From NCBI GenBank assembly GCA_009760855.2, contig WPIO01000056.1, positions 2,685,001 through 2,737,500 on the forward strand: a stretch of DNA of 52,500 nucleotides, given 5' to 3'. Positions 35,205-45,820 of the stretch are shown here, one piece after another. Position numbers and translations under genes: made by a program. Within the stretch, counting starts at the first letter, position 1, and the number at the start of each line of letters is the position of its first letter. The stretch comes from Cristatella mucedo. Its lineage: Eukaryota > Bryozoa > Phylactolaemata > Cristatellidae. The notes below the pieces were generated by a model. That model searched no databases. It was not told the DNA's origin and saw only the letters and a list, made by a program, of their open reading frames with translations.

Positions 35205-36805
35205 AGCAGAGGCGAAGCGATACTAGCGTGGTTTCAATCAATCAAGGGTTCAGAATGCTCCGATTATTGGACCATTATTGACGGAAAAGCTCGTCAATTG
35301 GCGAACATGCTCGCATGCGACGAACCATCGGACGCTTGGCTTGATCGATTCAAGAGGAAACATAAAACCGAATTCAAGCCCCTTCACGGCGAATGAGCTG
35401 CGGCGGACGAAGAAGGGTGCCCAGCAATTGATCAAGGGAAATCTGGAAGCCTGGCTTAATCGATGGAATCGAGCCGAAGGATGGATTCTCAGTGCGGATG
35501 CGAATCGGGAAATGCTTCGCGACGGCGACGGCGACTCGCACAGGTGACCTGCGACGGCGACGATCCTATTGGCGGCGGCAAAGTTAACGAAGGAATCGTC
35601 TAACCGTCTCATTTCTCTGCAACAGCACCGGAACTGAGAACAGTGGTCTTAATCGTTGGAAAATTCGAGAAGCCCAGATGCTTTCGCGAGGCCAGACCGC
35701 CGTTGCCATATCACGCCGATCGTAAGTCGCGGATGACCGGCAAAATCTGGATGAATATTTTGATCAGAAATTTGATCATAAATTGGGAAAATAAAACATA
35801 TCCTGCTCGTGGACAACTCTGCTTGCCACCAGACTGACGCGCGGCTCAAAATTTTAAAATCGCGCCTATGCCACCGAATACAACGGCTCTGATTCAACAA
35901 TTGGATCGAGGGACTATTCGAGCTGCGAAGGCTCATTGTCGAACGCAAATCATGCAATAAAGGTGGCAAGCGATCAAAATTGGGGCTCATGGATCAATAT
36001 TTCGAAATCGGTGGACGTTTTGAAGGCCATGCACATGTTGAAACGCGTGTTGTGGTTTCTCGTCGTCCTAGCCACCATCATCGCAAACTGCTTTCGAAAA
36101 GCGGGAGACCGGTTTTTTAAAACCGCAAACACACATCCACCCATCATAAAAAACGAAAAATCAAGATGAAATTGATGCTCAAGAAATCCAGTACCAATGA
36201 TTAAAATTTTTTTACTAATTATTAAAAACGCAAAGACAATAGGTGATGGTGATACATAAAAAAAGATAATAATAAGAAATATCTAATATGATAATATGAA
36301 TAATATAAATTATTATGATAATATTATAGTATTATAATTTAGATAATAAATAATGACAATAATCATAAATCATAAAAATCATCCACCCATCATAAAAAAA
36401 CGAAAAATCAAGATGAAACTGATGCTCAAGAAATCCAGTCCCAAGGATTACAAGCCTGTGGTTTAACATCAAACAATTTCGACGTTTACTTAAACATTGA
36501 CAACGAGATCGAGTGCTTTGGCTCATTGAACGACGGGAAGATCTGCGACGAGGTGAAATGAAAGCCAATATATACCTCAGAGGGCATTGAAGACGAAGAA
36601 GATGACGATATTGCAATAAACCAGAATATTTCCCAGAAGATTTCTCATTTGGACGCCCTGAAATCGCTGGCCACAGCTCGTCGATATTTGGAAGAGAATT
36701 TCACCGTATGTGATGCTTTTTATCTCACTGAAAGTGTGATTGAGAACAACGCTTTGAAGAATCGCTGTCAGAGCAAAATTACAAGTATTTTTCGCGCCTA
36801 TGGGT
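35205..36805 (+). pseudogene. Tigger-like (CENP-B/pogo family) transposase relic
   Basis: In order along the plus strand: CENP-B-type DNA-binding helix (AWFQSIKGSECSDYW, KARQLANMLACDEPSDAWLD, RFKRKHK; 35222-35370); DDE core pieces (IVGKFEKPRCFREAR, HADRKSRMTGKIW near 35650-35750; PPNTTALIQQLDRGTIRAAK at 35870-35930; ATIIANCFRKAG at 36075-36110); and an acidic C-terminal domain (HLDALKSLATARRYLEENFT, then KNRCQSKITSIFRAYG, 36640-36800). The order is that of Tigger transposases. Stops, frameshifts and missing blocks make it inactive. A 70-bp direct repeat (36134-36203 and 36380-36450) duplicates part of the C-terminal region. No terminal inverted repeats were identified. LINE pieces abut both ends. 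Confidence 0.88.
36134..36450 (+). repeat. Direct repeat within the Tigger relic
   Basis: About 70 bp at 36134-36203 and 36380-36450 differ at only a few positions (shared AATCAAGATGAAA, TGATGCTCAAGAAATCCAGT). The spacer of about 176 bp is almost pure A/T. Confidence 0.9.
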
Positions 36806-36849
36806 TAATGTTATGATACAATTTATTACAAAAAACAACTTTTTTAATA

Positions 36850-37870
36850 AAATAACGCTTGAATGTATCTCCGTCTGTAACTCCACAAAGTCATAAAGAC
36901 CGCGTGGGTATTACGCAGGAGAGTTTTGTATAGCGCACTCACAGCCTCAGCGGCTTTCGGTACGCATTCGGTAGCCAACAGACTTCGTCTCACGCAACAA
37001 AGAGAAAGTGGGAAGCATAGCAGAGTTAGGAGAGCAGTTGAGGTAGTGTGTAGCATAGAAGTAGCAGTTCAGGACCGCTGAAAAAGATGTGCCATAGTCG
37101 GCATCAGGAGAGTAGATGTCGTTGCGTAAGAATTGTGGAAGCGAGTTCCACAGTTTAGGACCTGCAGAGCTAAAGCTTCTGTCGCCAACTGTCTTTAAGC
37201 GGAGGAATGGGACAGCTAATTTATTGTCCACACAGGACCTGAGGGCGCGAACAGGCTGAAACTGATGCAGCAGTTCAGCTAGGTATGAAGGAGCCAAGCC
37301 GTGGCGGGCCTTGTGTGTCAGCGTAAGAACTTTGCTCTGTATCCTTTGCTCAAACGGCAACCATCCTAGCTCCTTCAGCTAAGGAGACACATGCTCAAAC
37401 CGCTGGGACTTGAAGACCCGCCTTGCAGCCATATTCATTGTCCGCTGTAGTGACATAATAGCTTTCTTTGGCAGCCCAGCCAAAAGGGAATTACAATAAT
37501 CAAGCCGAGACAGAACTAGAGAGCTAGTTAAATTTTTTTACAAGACACTGTGGGAGACAGCTCCTAATCTTGGACAGGGATCGGATGTGATGGCTAGCTG
37601 TAGAGGCAGTCTTCTGAATGAAGCTTTTGAAATTGAGGCAGCTGTCGAACACGACACCTAAATTTCGAGCACGTGGTGATAGCCGCACTACAGCATCACA
37701 TGTTGGAAGAGCAAAACCTTTTAATCCAGCCACACGCTTAGGGTGTCCTATGAGCAGCAGTTCGGTTTTATCACCATTTAATTTCAGGAAGTTTTGCGAC
37801 ATCCAGGATCAAATATCGGCAAAGCAAGCATTCAGTTTCTCAGTTGCCGCAGCAGATTCCGACGGTTTGA
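36850..37870 (-). mobile_element. LINE-B, C-terminal half and 3' end
   Basis: On the minus strand, an RT-distal frame (MSQNFLKLNGDKTELLLIGH, then LSPRARNLGVVFDSCLNF, then HHIRSLSKIRSCLPQCLVKK) is followed by a C-terminal frame (FEQRIQSKVLTLTHKARHGL, APSYLAELLHQF, DRSFSSAGPKLWNSLPQFLR). The 3' UTR matches 2700-2915. It is a CR1/L2-like non-LTR element distinct from LINE-A (different residues and a different 3' UTR). It is 5' truncated and frame-broken between the two parts. Confidence 0.9.
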
Positions 37871-38484
37871 ATGACAAATGCAACTGAGTATCTGACTCGC
37901 GAGAGGAGGTGCAAAGAAAGTTCAAAGATCAGGTTCAAAGTTCAGACTCAAAGTTCAGATTCGACGCCAGCAACTGAAAGCGATGGCAATTCGTGGCGGC
38001 AAATGCTGCCGACGGAGGGAAGCGTAGCAGCAGTCCGCAGCAGACCCTGCGCAAGTAGCAACCCGGTAGCTGCGCAAGGCGACGGCGTGGGCGCCGTCGC
38101 TCGCCGTCTCGCATGCCACACAAAAGGCTTGCGGCAGGCGGGCCGTGTCGACTCCGACACGGTCGAGTTGATTCAAATTCGCCTTTTGGTCACCAAACCG
38201 AACCAAAGACGATTCAAGCCAGAGCGTGAGCTTCGTGCTCCCGCCGGAAGTGACTACCGAGCAGCTCGAATAACCGGAAATCGACTGCTTAGAACTCCTC
38301 AGCCGGGGTCGCCGACGGACCGATCGAACTGCTTGCGCGACCCGCTCGCCATCCGCACGCACGTCGCCTTGGACGTCTTCGGAGGCTCGAGGCTATGAAA
38401 GCGCTCCGCGAACTGGCTGCTAGTGTGCTGCGTGTCTGTCCCCGTGTGTCGCACCCACGGTCGCTGATGCCAATGCACACGAGC

Positions 38485-38817
38485 AGAGGAAGAGAGAGAG
38501 AGAGAGACAGAGAGACAGAGAGACAGAGAGAAACAGAGAGACAAAGAGAAACAGAGAGACAAAGAGACAGACAGACAGATATGCATAGACAGACAGACAG
38601 ATACAGAAAGAGAAAGAGCGAGAGAAATAGTGAGAGAGCAATGGAGAGAGACAGAGGGACACAGAGACAGAGACAGAGATAGACATACCAAGACAGACAG
38701 ACAAAGACAGAAAGAGAAAGAGCGAGAGAGCAACAGAGAGACAGAGACAGACAGACGAAGACAGACATACAAACAAAGACAGATAAAAGAGCGAGAGAAA
38801 TAAAAAGTGAGAGAGCA

Positions 38818-38871
<54 letters not shown>
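38485..38871 (+). repeat. (GA)n/(CAGA)n compound array
   Basis: About 390 bp of GAGA, GACA and CAGA units ending in a pure GA block. Confidence 0.95.
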
Positions 38872-38873
<2 letters not shown>

Positions 38874-39567
38874 AGCGGGTCACTGGGGATGTCAAGTCCT
38901 TGAAACGAGTTCCGACGTTCGAAGGGTTGCGCCTAGCTGCGACGATGATCGCCAAACAAGTGAGCTTCTCGTGGTGTCATAGCTGAGCCTGAGACGCCGC
39001 AAGATTTCAGCCACGTGCCGCGACGGCGCTCAGCGCATCAGCTGCTATCGGGCGCTAGAAACGCAATGCGACGGACTCAACCGATGAGATAAAAAACATG
39101 GCCGCTTCCTAGACGGCTCGCCCGCTATCTCGCTCGAACACGCCAGGCCCCGCCCGTGCCGTACGTCCTCAAGCGTCTAGAACCTTCGACGATTCCACGA
39201 GGCTGGCGAGAGATAGCGAGCAGAGCTCGCCGCGGAGCGCACCATTCCGCCTTCGGCTTTGCACGGAGACGGTGCGGTTCAAATGAACCACGTGCTCGCG
39301 ATTGCCAATACCTCGGCAAAGCGGACGTCGAACGTCCCGCGCGGGACAACTTCTAATTAATGAATGCTGCATAGAGAGTGCGCCGCCGCGTGTCTGCAGA
39401 GAGTATATTTAAAGTAGATGCCCGGCGGCTGCCCCGGGCCTCCGAGGTCGCATTCCGCTGGTGGGCGCGCACGAGTCTACCGACGCACAGACGTTCGAAA
39501 TACTGGAAGTACAGCCGAGTCACCCACAACTTGTTGCATGCGAGCATTGGAGGGCATCAGTGATGGA

Positions 39568-39785
<218 letters not shown>

Positions 39786-40202
39786 GGGAAAAGTTATAGC
39801 TGAGCTCCGTCTTGTTCGCTGTGCTAAGCCGCTGCTCGTTGAACGGCGCCGCGAAGTCGCGCCGCGCTGTGGCCGGCGGCTCGATCGCAGACAAATCCTG
39901 TGACCAGGACCAACACCCTCCATCGAGTAGACATAAAGCAGGAGCAATTGGCAGGCGACGTCGCGGCGTCATGCGCGAGCGGCGCGGCCACGCGATCAAA
40001 TGTTAATACCCAAGATGCATAGCCTCGTTCCTAACTAGTTCCGCCCAGTGGGGGAGTCCAGTTCTGCGCGCCGCGCCCACGCTCGTCCGACAGCAGCAGC
40101 AGCAGCAGCAGGCCCGGATGTTAGGCCGACCGACGCAGAGGCACCTCATTTCTTTCCTTCGTTCTCAGAGAGAGCCGAGGAAAATGGCTACGCGCCCAGT
40201 GG

Positions 40203-41840
40203 CTAGCGTCGCGCCGCGACGCCCTCGCCGGCGGCGCCGCGTAGCGCCGCCGGACCGTCGGAGCCGTCGAGGAGGCAGCCGTCGTAGCACGCGACGTCGA
40301 CGCGAGCGACGAGCTCGCCGCCGCCGCCGAAGCGGCGGCGGCGTCCACGGTCGGCGCCGACGCCGCCGCCGCCGCAGGCGCCGGCGACGACGCCGCGGCA
40401 CGCCTCGAGCGACTTGCGGCACGCGACGACGGCGGCGCTTCGGCACGGCGTGAGGACGTGGCGGCCGAACGTGCGGCGGAACGCGCGGCTCATGGTCGCG
40501 TAGAAGACGAAGTTGGCGGCGCTCTTGAGCAGGACGAGCAGGTCGAGGAAGTCGCCCAGGTTCGTGTAGACGGGCTCGAAGCGCGGCGGGTCGGCGGCGG
40601 CGGCGAGCACGAGCGCGCCCTGCGGCAGCTCGACGGCCGCGAACGTGACGGCCACGGCGACGAGCATCACCGTCGTGCGTCGGCTTCGCTCCTCGCGCGC
40701 GCACTCGGCGCGCGAAGAGCTCGTGCTCGCGCCGCGCACCCGCTGCTGCTGCTGCGGCTGCGGGTCGTGCGCCGTCGCCGCAGACGCCGACGCGGCGGCG
40801 GCGGCCGACGCCGCCGCGAAGTCGCCGTCGGCGCGTCGCGTGAGTCGGCGGCGACGGTCGCTGACGTCGTGCAGGGATGCGACGAGCAGCCAGCTGAGTG
40901 CCACGAGCACGACGCACGCGGCGGCCTTGACCGCGCCGCCGAACACGACGAACAGCGCCGTCTTGAGGCTCGACGAGCACTCGGGCGCCCACTGCACCAT
41001 GCTTTTGTCGCCAAGCGGTGTCACGGCAGCGGCGGCGGCGGTGGCGGCGGTCCCCGCAACCGCCGCCGCAGCGGCCGTAGCGGCGGAGCTGAAGTTGTCG
41101 ACGCCGGCGTCGACCGGCGGAGCGCGCTCTTGATGAGCGGTCGCGACAGAGCCGCCGGTCGCCGTCTCCGCCGCCGTCGTTGCTGCTGCTGCTGCTGCGG
41201 CGGCGGCGTTGTCCGGCGGCGCGGAGCTGGTCGTGTAGCAGACGAAGCTGGGCACGCTGGTGAGCACGGCCGCCGCGGCCGTGGCGGCCACGACGAGTCG
41301 CGAGCGACGAAGCGAGCAGAGGCGCTTGGCGCGCGCGTAGTGGCGCACGTACACGTAGCGCAGTGCGGTGACGGCCACCGTGAGCCACATGGAGAGCGTG
41401 TGAAAGAGCAAGCAGGCGTTGATCGAGACGATGGCGTAGCGCTCGGCCGCCCGGCCCGGGCTGGCCCGCTGCTCGGCCGTCGCCGGCAGCACGTACAGGC
41501 AGAGGGCGAACGGCGCGTACACGGCGCTCGTGGCCAGGTCGGCCGCGGACAGCGCGAGCAGCAGCGAGTTCGCCGCCGACGCGGTCATGGCGCGCCGAGT
41601 CAGCACGTAGGCGCTGCACGCGTTCATGCCGGCGCCCGCGACGCACGCGCCGAGTGCCAGGTAGCCGTGCGCCTGAGCGTATCCGGCGTTGAACGCCTCC
41701 AAGCCGTAGTGCGTCTGCAGCGGCAGTGGCTCCGTCGAGCCGCCGCCGCCGCAGCAGCTCAGCGGCGGCTGCTCCAAGTGCGGCGGCAGCGACGCCGTCA
41801 TGACTGCGCCGGCGCCGCAGCGGTGGCGGAGGCTCGGCAA
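40203..41840 (-). CDS. Single-exon rhodopsin-class GPCR, FMRFamide/myosuppressin-receptor-like
   Basis: Predicted seven-helix receptor of 545 residues, probably at the plasma membrane and G-protein coupled. Helices by eye: TM1 58-80; TM2 90-112 with D101 in LSAADLA; TM3 133-158 with SMWLTVAVTALRYVYVR; TM4 181-201; TM5 292-320; TM6 389-413 with TVMLVAVAVTFAAVELPQG; TM7 427-449 with SAANFVFYATMSRAFRRTFG. The WLTV...RY end of TM3 without the usual D/E before R, the E-x-PQG end of TM6 and NFxxY in TM7 are typical of insect and nematode myosuppressin/FMRFamide-like receptors, so a neuropeptide ligand is inferred. Extracellular loop 2 (202-291) is unusually long and alanine-rich, and loop 3 inside (321-388) carries poly-Ala and poly-Gln. 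Two early Met codons (residues 1 and 14) are possible starts. No intron is needed. The C-terminal tail after 460 is low complexity and ends in a basic stretch. The antisense strand is also open, an effect of high GC. Confidence 0.85.
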   Translation of the reverse strand: MPSLRHRCGAGAVMTASLPPHLEQPPLSCCGGGGSTEPLPLQTHYGLEAFNAGYAQAHGYLALGACVAGAGMNACSAYVLTRRAMTASAANSLLLALSAADLATSAVYAPFALCLYVLPATAEQRASPGRAAERYAIVSINACLLFHTLSMWLTVAVTALRYVYVRHYARAKRLCSLRRSRLVVAATAAAAVLTSVPSFVCYTTSSAPPDNAAAAAAAAATTAAETATGGSVATAHQERAPPVDAGVDNFSSAATAAAAAVAGTAATAAAAAVTPLGDKSMVQWAPECSSSLKTALFVVFGGAVKAAACVVLVALSWLLVASLHDVSDRRRRLTRRADGDFAAASAAAAASASAATAHDPQPQQQQRVRGASTSSSRAECAREERSRRTTVMLVAVAVTFAAVELPQGALVLAAAADPPRFEPVYTNLGDFLDLLVLLKSAANFVFYATMSRAFRRTFGRHVLTPCRSAAVVACRKSLEACRGVVAGACGGGGVGADRGRRRRFGGGGELVARVDVACYDGCLLDGSDGPAALRGAAGEGVAARR

Positions 41841-42063
41841 TCTGCCGCCGCCGTATGGCGAGTAGCTGCCGCCGTACCGGAGGCGGCTCCACTGGCTGTG
41901 TGCTTCACGCTTCCGGTTGTCGGCCCGACGCGCTCAGCTTGAATAAAAAAAGGGGGCAGCGTCCTTTTAGGTCACGCTGTTTCTGTCTGCCCCTCTCAAA
42001 CGTTCGGGAACCAGCTCACACACTCCAGCGCGGCTGCGAAATAATAATAACGATAATGATAGC
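41841..42063 (-). other. 5' flank of the GPCR gene
   Basis: GC-rich next to the start, becoming mixed. No TATA box recognised. A 5' non-coding exon cannot be excluded. Confidence 0.35.
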
Positions 42064-42560
42064 AGTACGTTTGATATAGCGCCCTGAGAGAACTCAATCT
42101 CTTTCAAGGCACTTTACATTTGCTGCAAAGGAAGTACGATCGAATGGTCAGTGGCAGTTTGCTCAATGCACAACACGAATAGCAAGGTTAGGGGTGTCAT
42201 GCACAGGGTCAGTGTGCGAGCGTGATTAGCGTCAGCATAGACAGTGCCAGCGGGCATAAGCGCACAAATGACGAATCACATGGACCCACTGAATGCTGTG
42301 ATAAGTAGGTCCTGTCTAAACTTGTTGTTAAATTTCATCAAGGCAGACACGTTGTCGTGACGCCCATTGAAAGCGAATTTAAGGTTTTTGGAGCGTACGA
42401 ACTAATTTCGAGGTCTCCAAAAAGATATTAGATTCCGCAAAGCGGGTGATACTACGCTTGGCCTGGTGGATGAGTAGATCCGATAGGTTGGCTGGAGCCA
42501 AATAATGAAGGGACCTAAAAGTGGTCGACAGAACCTCGAAGCCGATGCGATGCTTGACTA
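42064..42560 (-). mobile_element. LINE-A 3' fragment
   Basis: Minus strand: KHRIGFEVLSTTFRSLHYLA, then PANLSDLLIHQAKRSITRFA, the 3' UTR and the terminal motif GTAAAGTGCCTTGAAAGAGA, GTTCTCTCAGGGCGCTATAT. It is 5' truncated near 42560. Confidence 0.9.
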
Positions 42561-43475
42561 TGAGAGAGTGCAGAGCCAGTGCAGTGAAGCCACGCGTCGT
42601 GCTCTGGCCGCGCCCGGTCATTTCCGGCGTCTTTTGCGTCACTTTCGGTGTCCGCGCGTCGCATTCTGGTCGCGCTATCGCTATCCAGGTTTGGCGGAGC
42701 AGCCCGGCAAGTGCTTTGGAGTGTTTGCTGCGTGTGAGCGGCAGCGTGATAGCGACAGCTCGAAAAGCCCGTTCGGCTAGCGCAAAGGAGAAGTCGCCAA
42801 AGCAAAGATAGACTCGCCAAGTTGCGGCAGCCAGGCAGCCAGTGGCGAGCTGTGCGATGGACGCACGCACGCGCGCGCGCGTGCGTGCAAACCATGGGCC
42901 GGATGCAGCAAATTTTAAGCGCCCAGAAAAAGATTGAGTTCCCTGAGGGCGCTTTAGCGAGTGTATTATTATTATTCTTTTTATGCGGACGTGACTTTGA
43001 CACGCGAGCCTTGACTTCGACAATCGACAGCCGGCCGATCGGTAACGCTAGCCGACTAACCCTTCGGTCGTGAAGAAGAAGACCTTGCGCGGGAGAGACA
43101 TTTCGGAGAATTGAGCTTTTAGCTAGAATTTGTAATTCCACTATACAGCTTTCTCTACAGTTTTTCGCTAACGAGAGACGCTAGCGAGAGTTGCAAACGA
43201 AGAGAGACTACTGTAGATTCGCCAATTCAACCCGGCCGATGGCGGGCCCAGCGCGTGCGTTTTAATTTCGAGAGACCAAACCGAGTGCGTTCGACGAGGC
43301 GGCCGCCATATCCTCGCGACGGTGACAATTCTCGACGGCAACAATTCGCCGTCCTTGCGTGGCCCAGGTATTGAGTGGCTCGCCTTTGACGACCGAGCTC
43401 AAGGTGAAGGTCTAGAAGCTCAAGGTGAAGGTCTAGAAGCTCAAGCTCGAGCGGCTGCGGCATATGCGAAGCGAA

Positions 43476-43570
43476 TATGCGATTATATATATTATATTAT
43501 ATATAATTATATTAATATATATATATCTATTATATTATAAATATATATATATATATATTATATTATATTA
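43476..43570. repeat. AT-rich array
   Basis: TA/TAT/TTA repeats. GCAATATAATAGCGAATATG units follow. Confidence 0.9.
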
Positions 43571-43595
43571 TGCAATATAATAGCGAATATGCGAT

Positions 43596-43910
43596 ATATT
43601 ATGCAATATAATAGCGAATATGCGATATGCGAAGCGTCTGACGCTTCGGAGATTCTTATAAATTAAAAGATTTAAATAAATCCTAGCTGATTAAACAGCC
43701 TCTTTTGTATAGCGACAGAAGAGCCTTTACGGCTATCACCACCGCTTGCAGTGGCGATAAAGGATCGCCCCACCGCAGGAATCGAACCCACGACCTCGGG
43801 ACCGAGGCCGTGAAAGCAACCGCCTTACCCAGTGTGCCATCACGGCTCACATATTATGCAATATAATAGCGAATATGCGATATGCGAAGCGTCTGACGCT
43901 TCGGAGATTC
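43596..43910. repeat. 60-bp direct repeats flanking a SINE
   Basis: 43596-43655 and 43851-43910 are identical by eye over 60 bp. Each contains the short palindrome CGAAGCGTCTGACGCTTCG. Confidence 0.92.
43656..43850 (-). mobile_element. tRNA-derived SINE, family 1, with exact 60-bp flanking repeats
   Basis: Minus strand: GTGAGCCGTGATGGCACACT head, A-box-like TGGGTAAGGCGG, B box GTGGGTTCGATTCCTGCGG, body GGCTCTTCTGTCGCTATACA, then an AAAT-rich tail ending at 43656. It is bounded at both ends by the same 60 bp (43596-43655 and 43851-43910). Confidence 0.9.
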
Positions 43911-44781
43911 GTCAGTTCTCTCTGGGTGCTAAGCGAATGCATTATATTTTTAGGGCCGCAGGTAGTCGGCGAAGCCGCACTTTACGTGTCATCCTCAAGC
44001 TAGCCGCCGCTCAGTGCACAGCCTTGCAGCAATCGCTGCTTTGGTTGCCGGTCGTTCCTAATCGGCGCACGCGTCGGCGTCGCCTTCAAGTTAAGCTTAA
44101 AATTTCCGCTTAGTCAGCGGAGCGTGCCGGTCAGGCCGTAGGTCAGGCCGCAGGTGCATCTCGGGTGTCGGGCCGCTTGTTGGCACGGGCGGGTACCTGC
44201 GGGTGTCGAGCAGCGGGCAATCCCGTGTAGCTACCAACGGACCGGAAGTGCAGAGAGCCTCTTCCTTCCTCCTCCCCCAGCATCGCTTCCGAGTCGCCGC
44301 TCGTCTCGTGCTCGAGATACTTGTATCGAAAGCCGTAGGTGTAGGCGAGCGAAGCGCGGGATGTCGAACGCAGGGCGGCAGACGACGCAGGGCGGCGGGC
44401 CGACGACGGCAGACAGCGGCTCGCTCATACTTCCGGGTCAGCGCCTTCTCTCCTCGCCGCGGCCAGTCCCCGCCCCCGAAGGATTTCGATATTAATCAGC
44501 ACGCTTGCTCGCGTCGCTGCCGACCGCTCGCTCGCTGCCGCTCGCTCAAGAGCGAGTCGACAGTGACGCGCCGCCGCCGCCTGTGTACGTGCACGCTAAT
44601 CCACGCTGAACGCGGCGCAGCGGCTGCCAGCGGGCGCGCGAGGCCAGGTGCAGATCGCCTCGATACAGCCTGCCTCTGGGCGCGCGCCGACTCTGCGACG
44701 CGGCGCCCAGAGAGCACGCGGCTGCCGCGACCACTGCCCCTCGCTGCACGGCAGCGATCGCGGAGGAGGCAGCGGCGGCAA

Positions 44782-44934
44782 TAATAAAGATATCATTCAT
44801 TCGTATAGCGCCGCCCTAAGAGAACCTAAATCTCAATTCAGGCGCTTCGCATATGCCACGGGGCTCGAGCCCACAACCTCGGCCGGACTTCGTCCGGGGA
44901 GAGCACGTACGTTAACCGCGGGGCCAAGAATGGC
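44782..44934 (-). mobile_element. tRNA-derived SINE, family 2
   Basis: Minus strand: TTGGCCCCGCGGTTAACGTA A box, TTGTGGGCTCGAGCCCCG B box, GCGAAGCGCCTGAATTGAG and TTAGGTTCTCTTAGGGCGGC tail, then an ATGAATGATA end. Confidence 0.85.
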
Positions 44935-45723
44935 TGCGAGGTAGAGAGGGAGGTCACGTGGGCTGCTCGGAGGCGGAGCACGGACCGATTTCGCGGCGAT
45001 TTCGCTCCGTTGAGTGCAAGCGTAGCTCGTCAGCGATCGTAGCCGCCGCCGCGACTTCCGCGAACGCCGCGTCAAACGACCGATGTCATCGTGCAGTAGC
45101 GACGCAAGCGACGCACCTGGCGATCCGCCATTTTGCCTCTGCGCCGCTCCGGCCGCCCGTAGCATCGGCGGTTCAGCGACGGCGGCGCAGCGTGCAGGCG
45201 GACGGCGGAGCCGACGGCTTCCGGCGGCGGCGGCGGCTTCCGGCGGCGGCCGGCTAATGTCGTACGGGTCGCGAGCGCTCGATCCTATTAACATTTTAGT
45301 AATTGATCCACGCCGCTGCCGCCGCGCTCCCGTGAGAGCGCGGCGGCGTGGCGGCGGCGGCGAGAGCAGTCCTCCGAGCGGAGCGACCGCAGAATCGCTC
45401 GGGAGCCGAGCGCCACTGCGCCGATCGCCGCGCGCCGCGTGCTTCGAACGGCCTCGTCGCGTCGCGATATCTCGTCGCCGCCGTCCCTTGCTGTCGCCTT
45501 CCCATCCCTCGCCGCCGCCGTCCCTTGCCCGCCATCAGCGCGCTTGCCCGCGATCAGCGCGCTTGCCCACGATCAGCGCGCTTGCCCGCGATCTCGTCGC
45601 CTCGCGCCCCGGGCTGTTTGCCGGCCCGAGTGCGCCGAGCGGAGGCTGTGGGATGCTCCGGGAGGCGTAGGCCGCGTCGCTCGCGCCTGCGACGAACGCC
45701 TATCCGCTGATGTCTACGCGGCA

Positions 45724-45820
<97 letters not shown>

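Larger units (their letters stand above)
42561..44781. other. Intergenic stretch
   Basis: Contains a LINE-type tail remnant near 42905-42975 (TTTTAAGCGCCCAGAAAAAG, GAGGGCGCTTTAGCG, then ATTATTATT), the AT array and the SINE with 60-bp repeats. The rest is anonymous GC-rich DNA. Confidence 0.45.

Noticed and set aside
40458-41942. 494-codon open frame on plus, antisense to the GPCR, and a 575-codon minus frame (40165-41892)
   Set aside because: Both are shadows of the GPCR frame caused by high GC at third positions. Neither has helices or family motifs, whereas the 40203-41840 frame has all seven helices.
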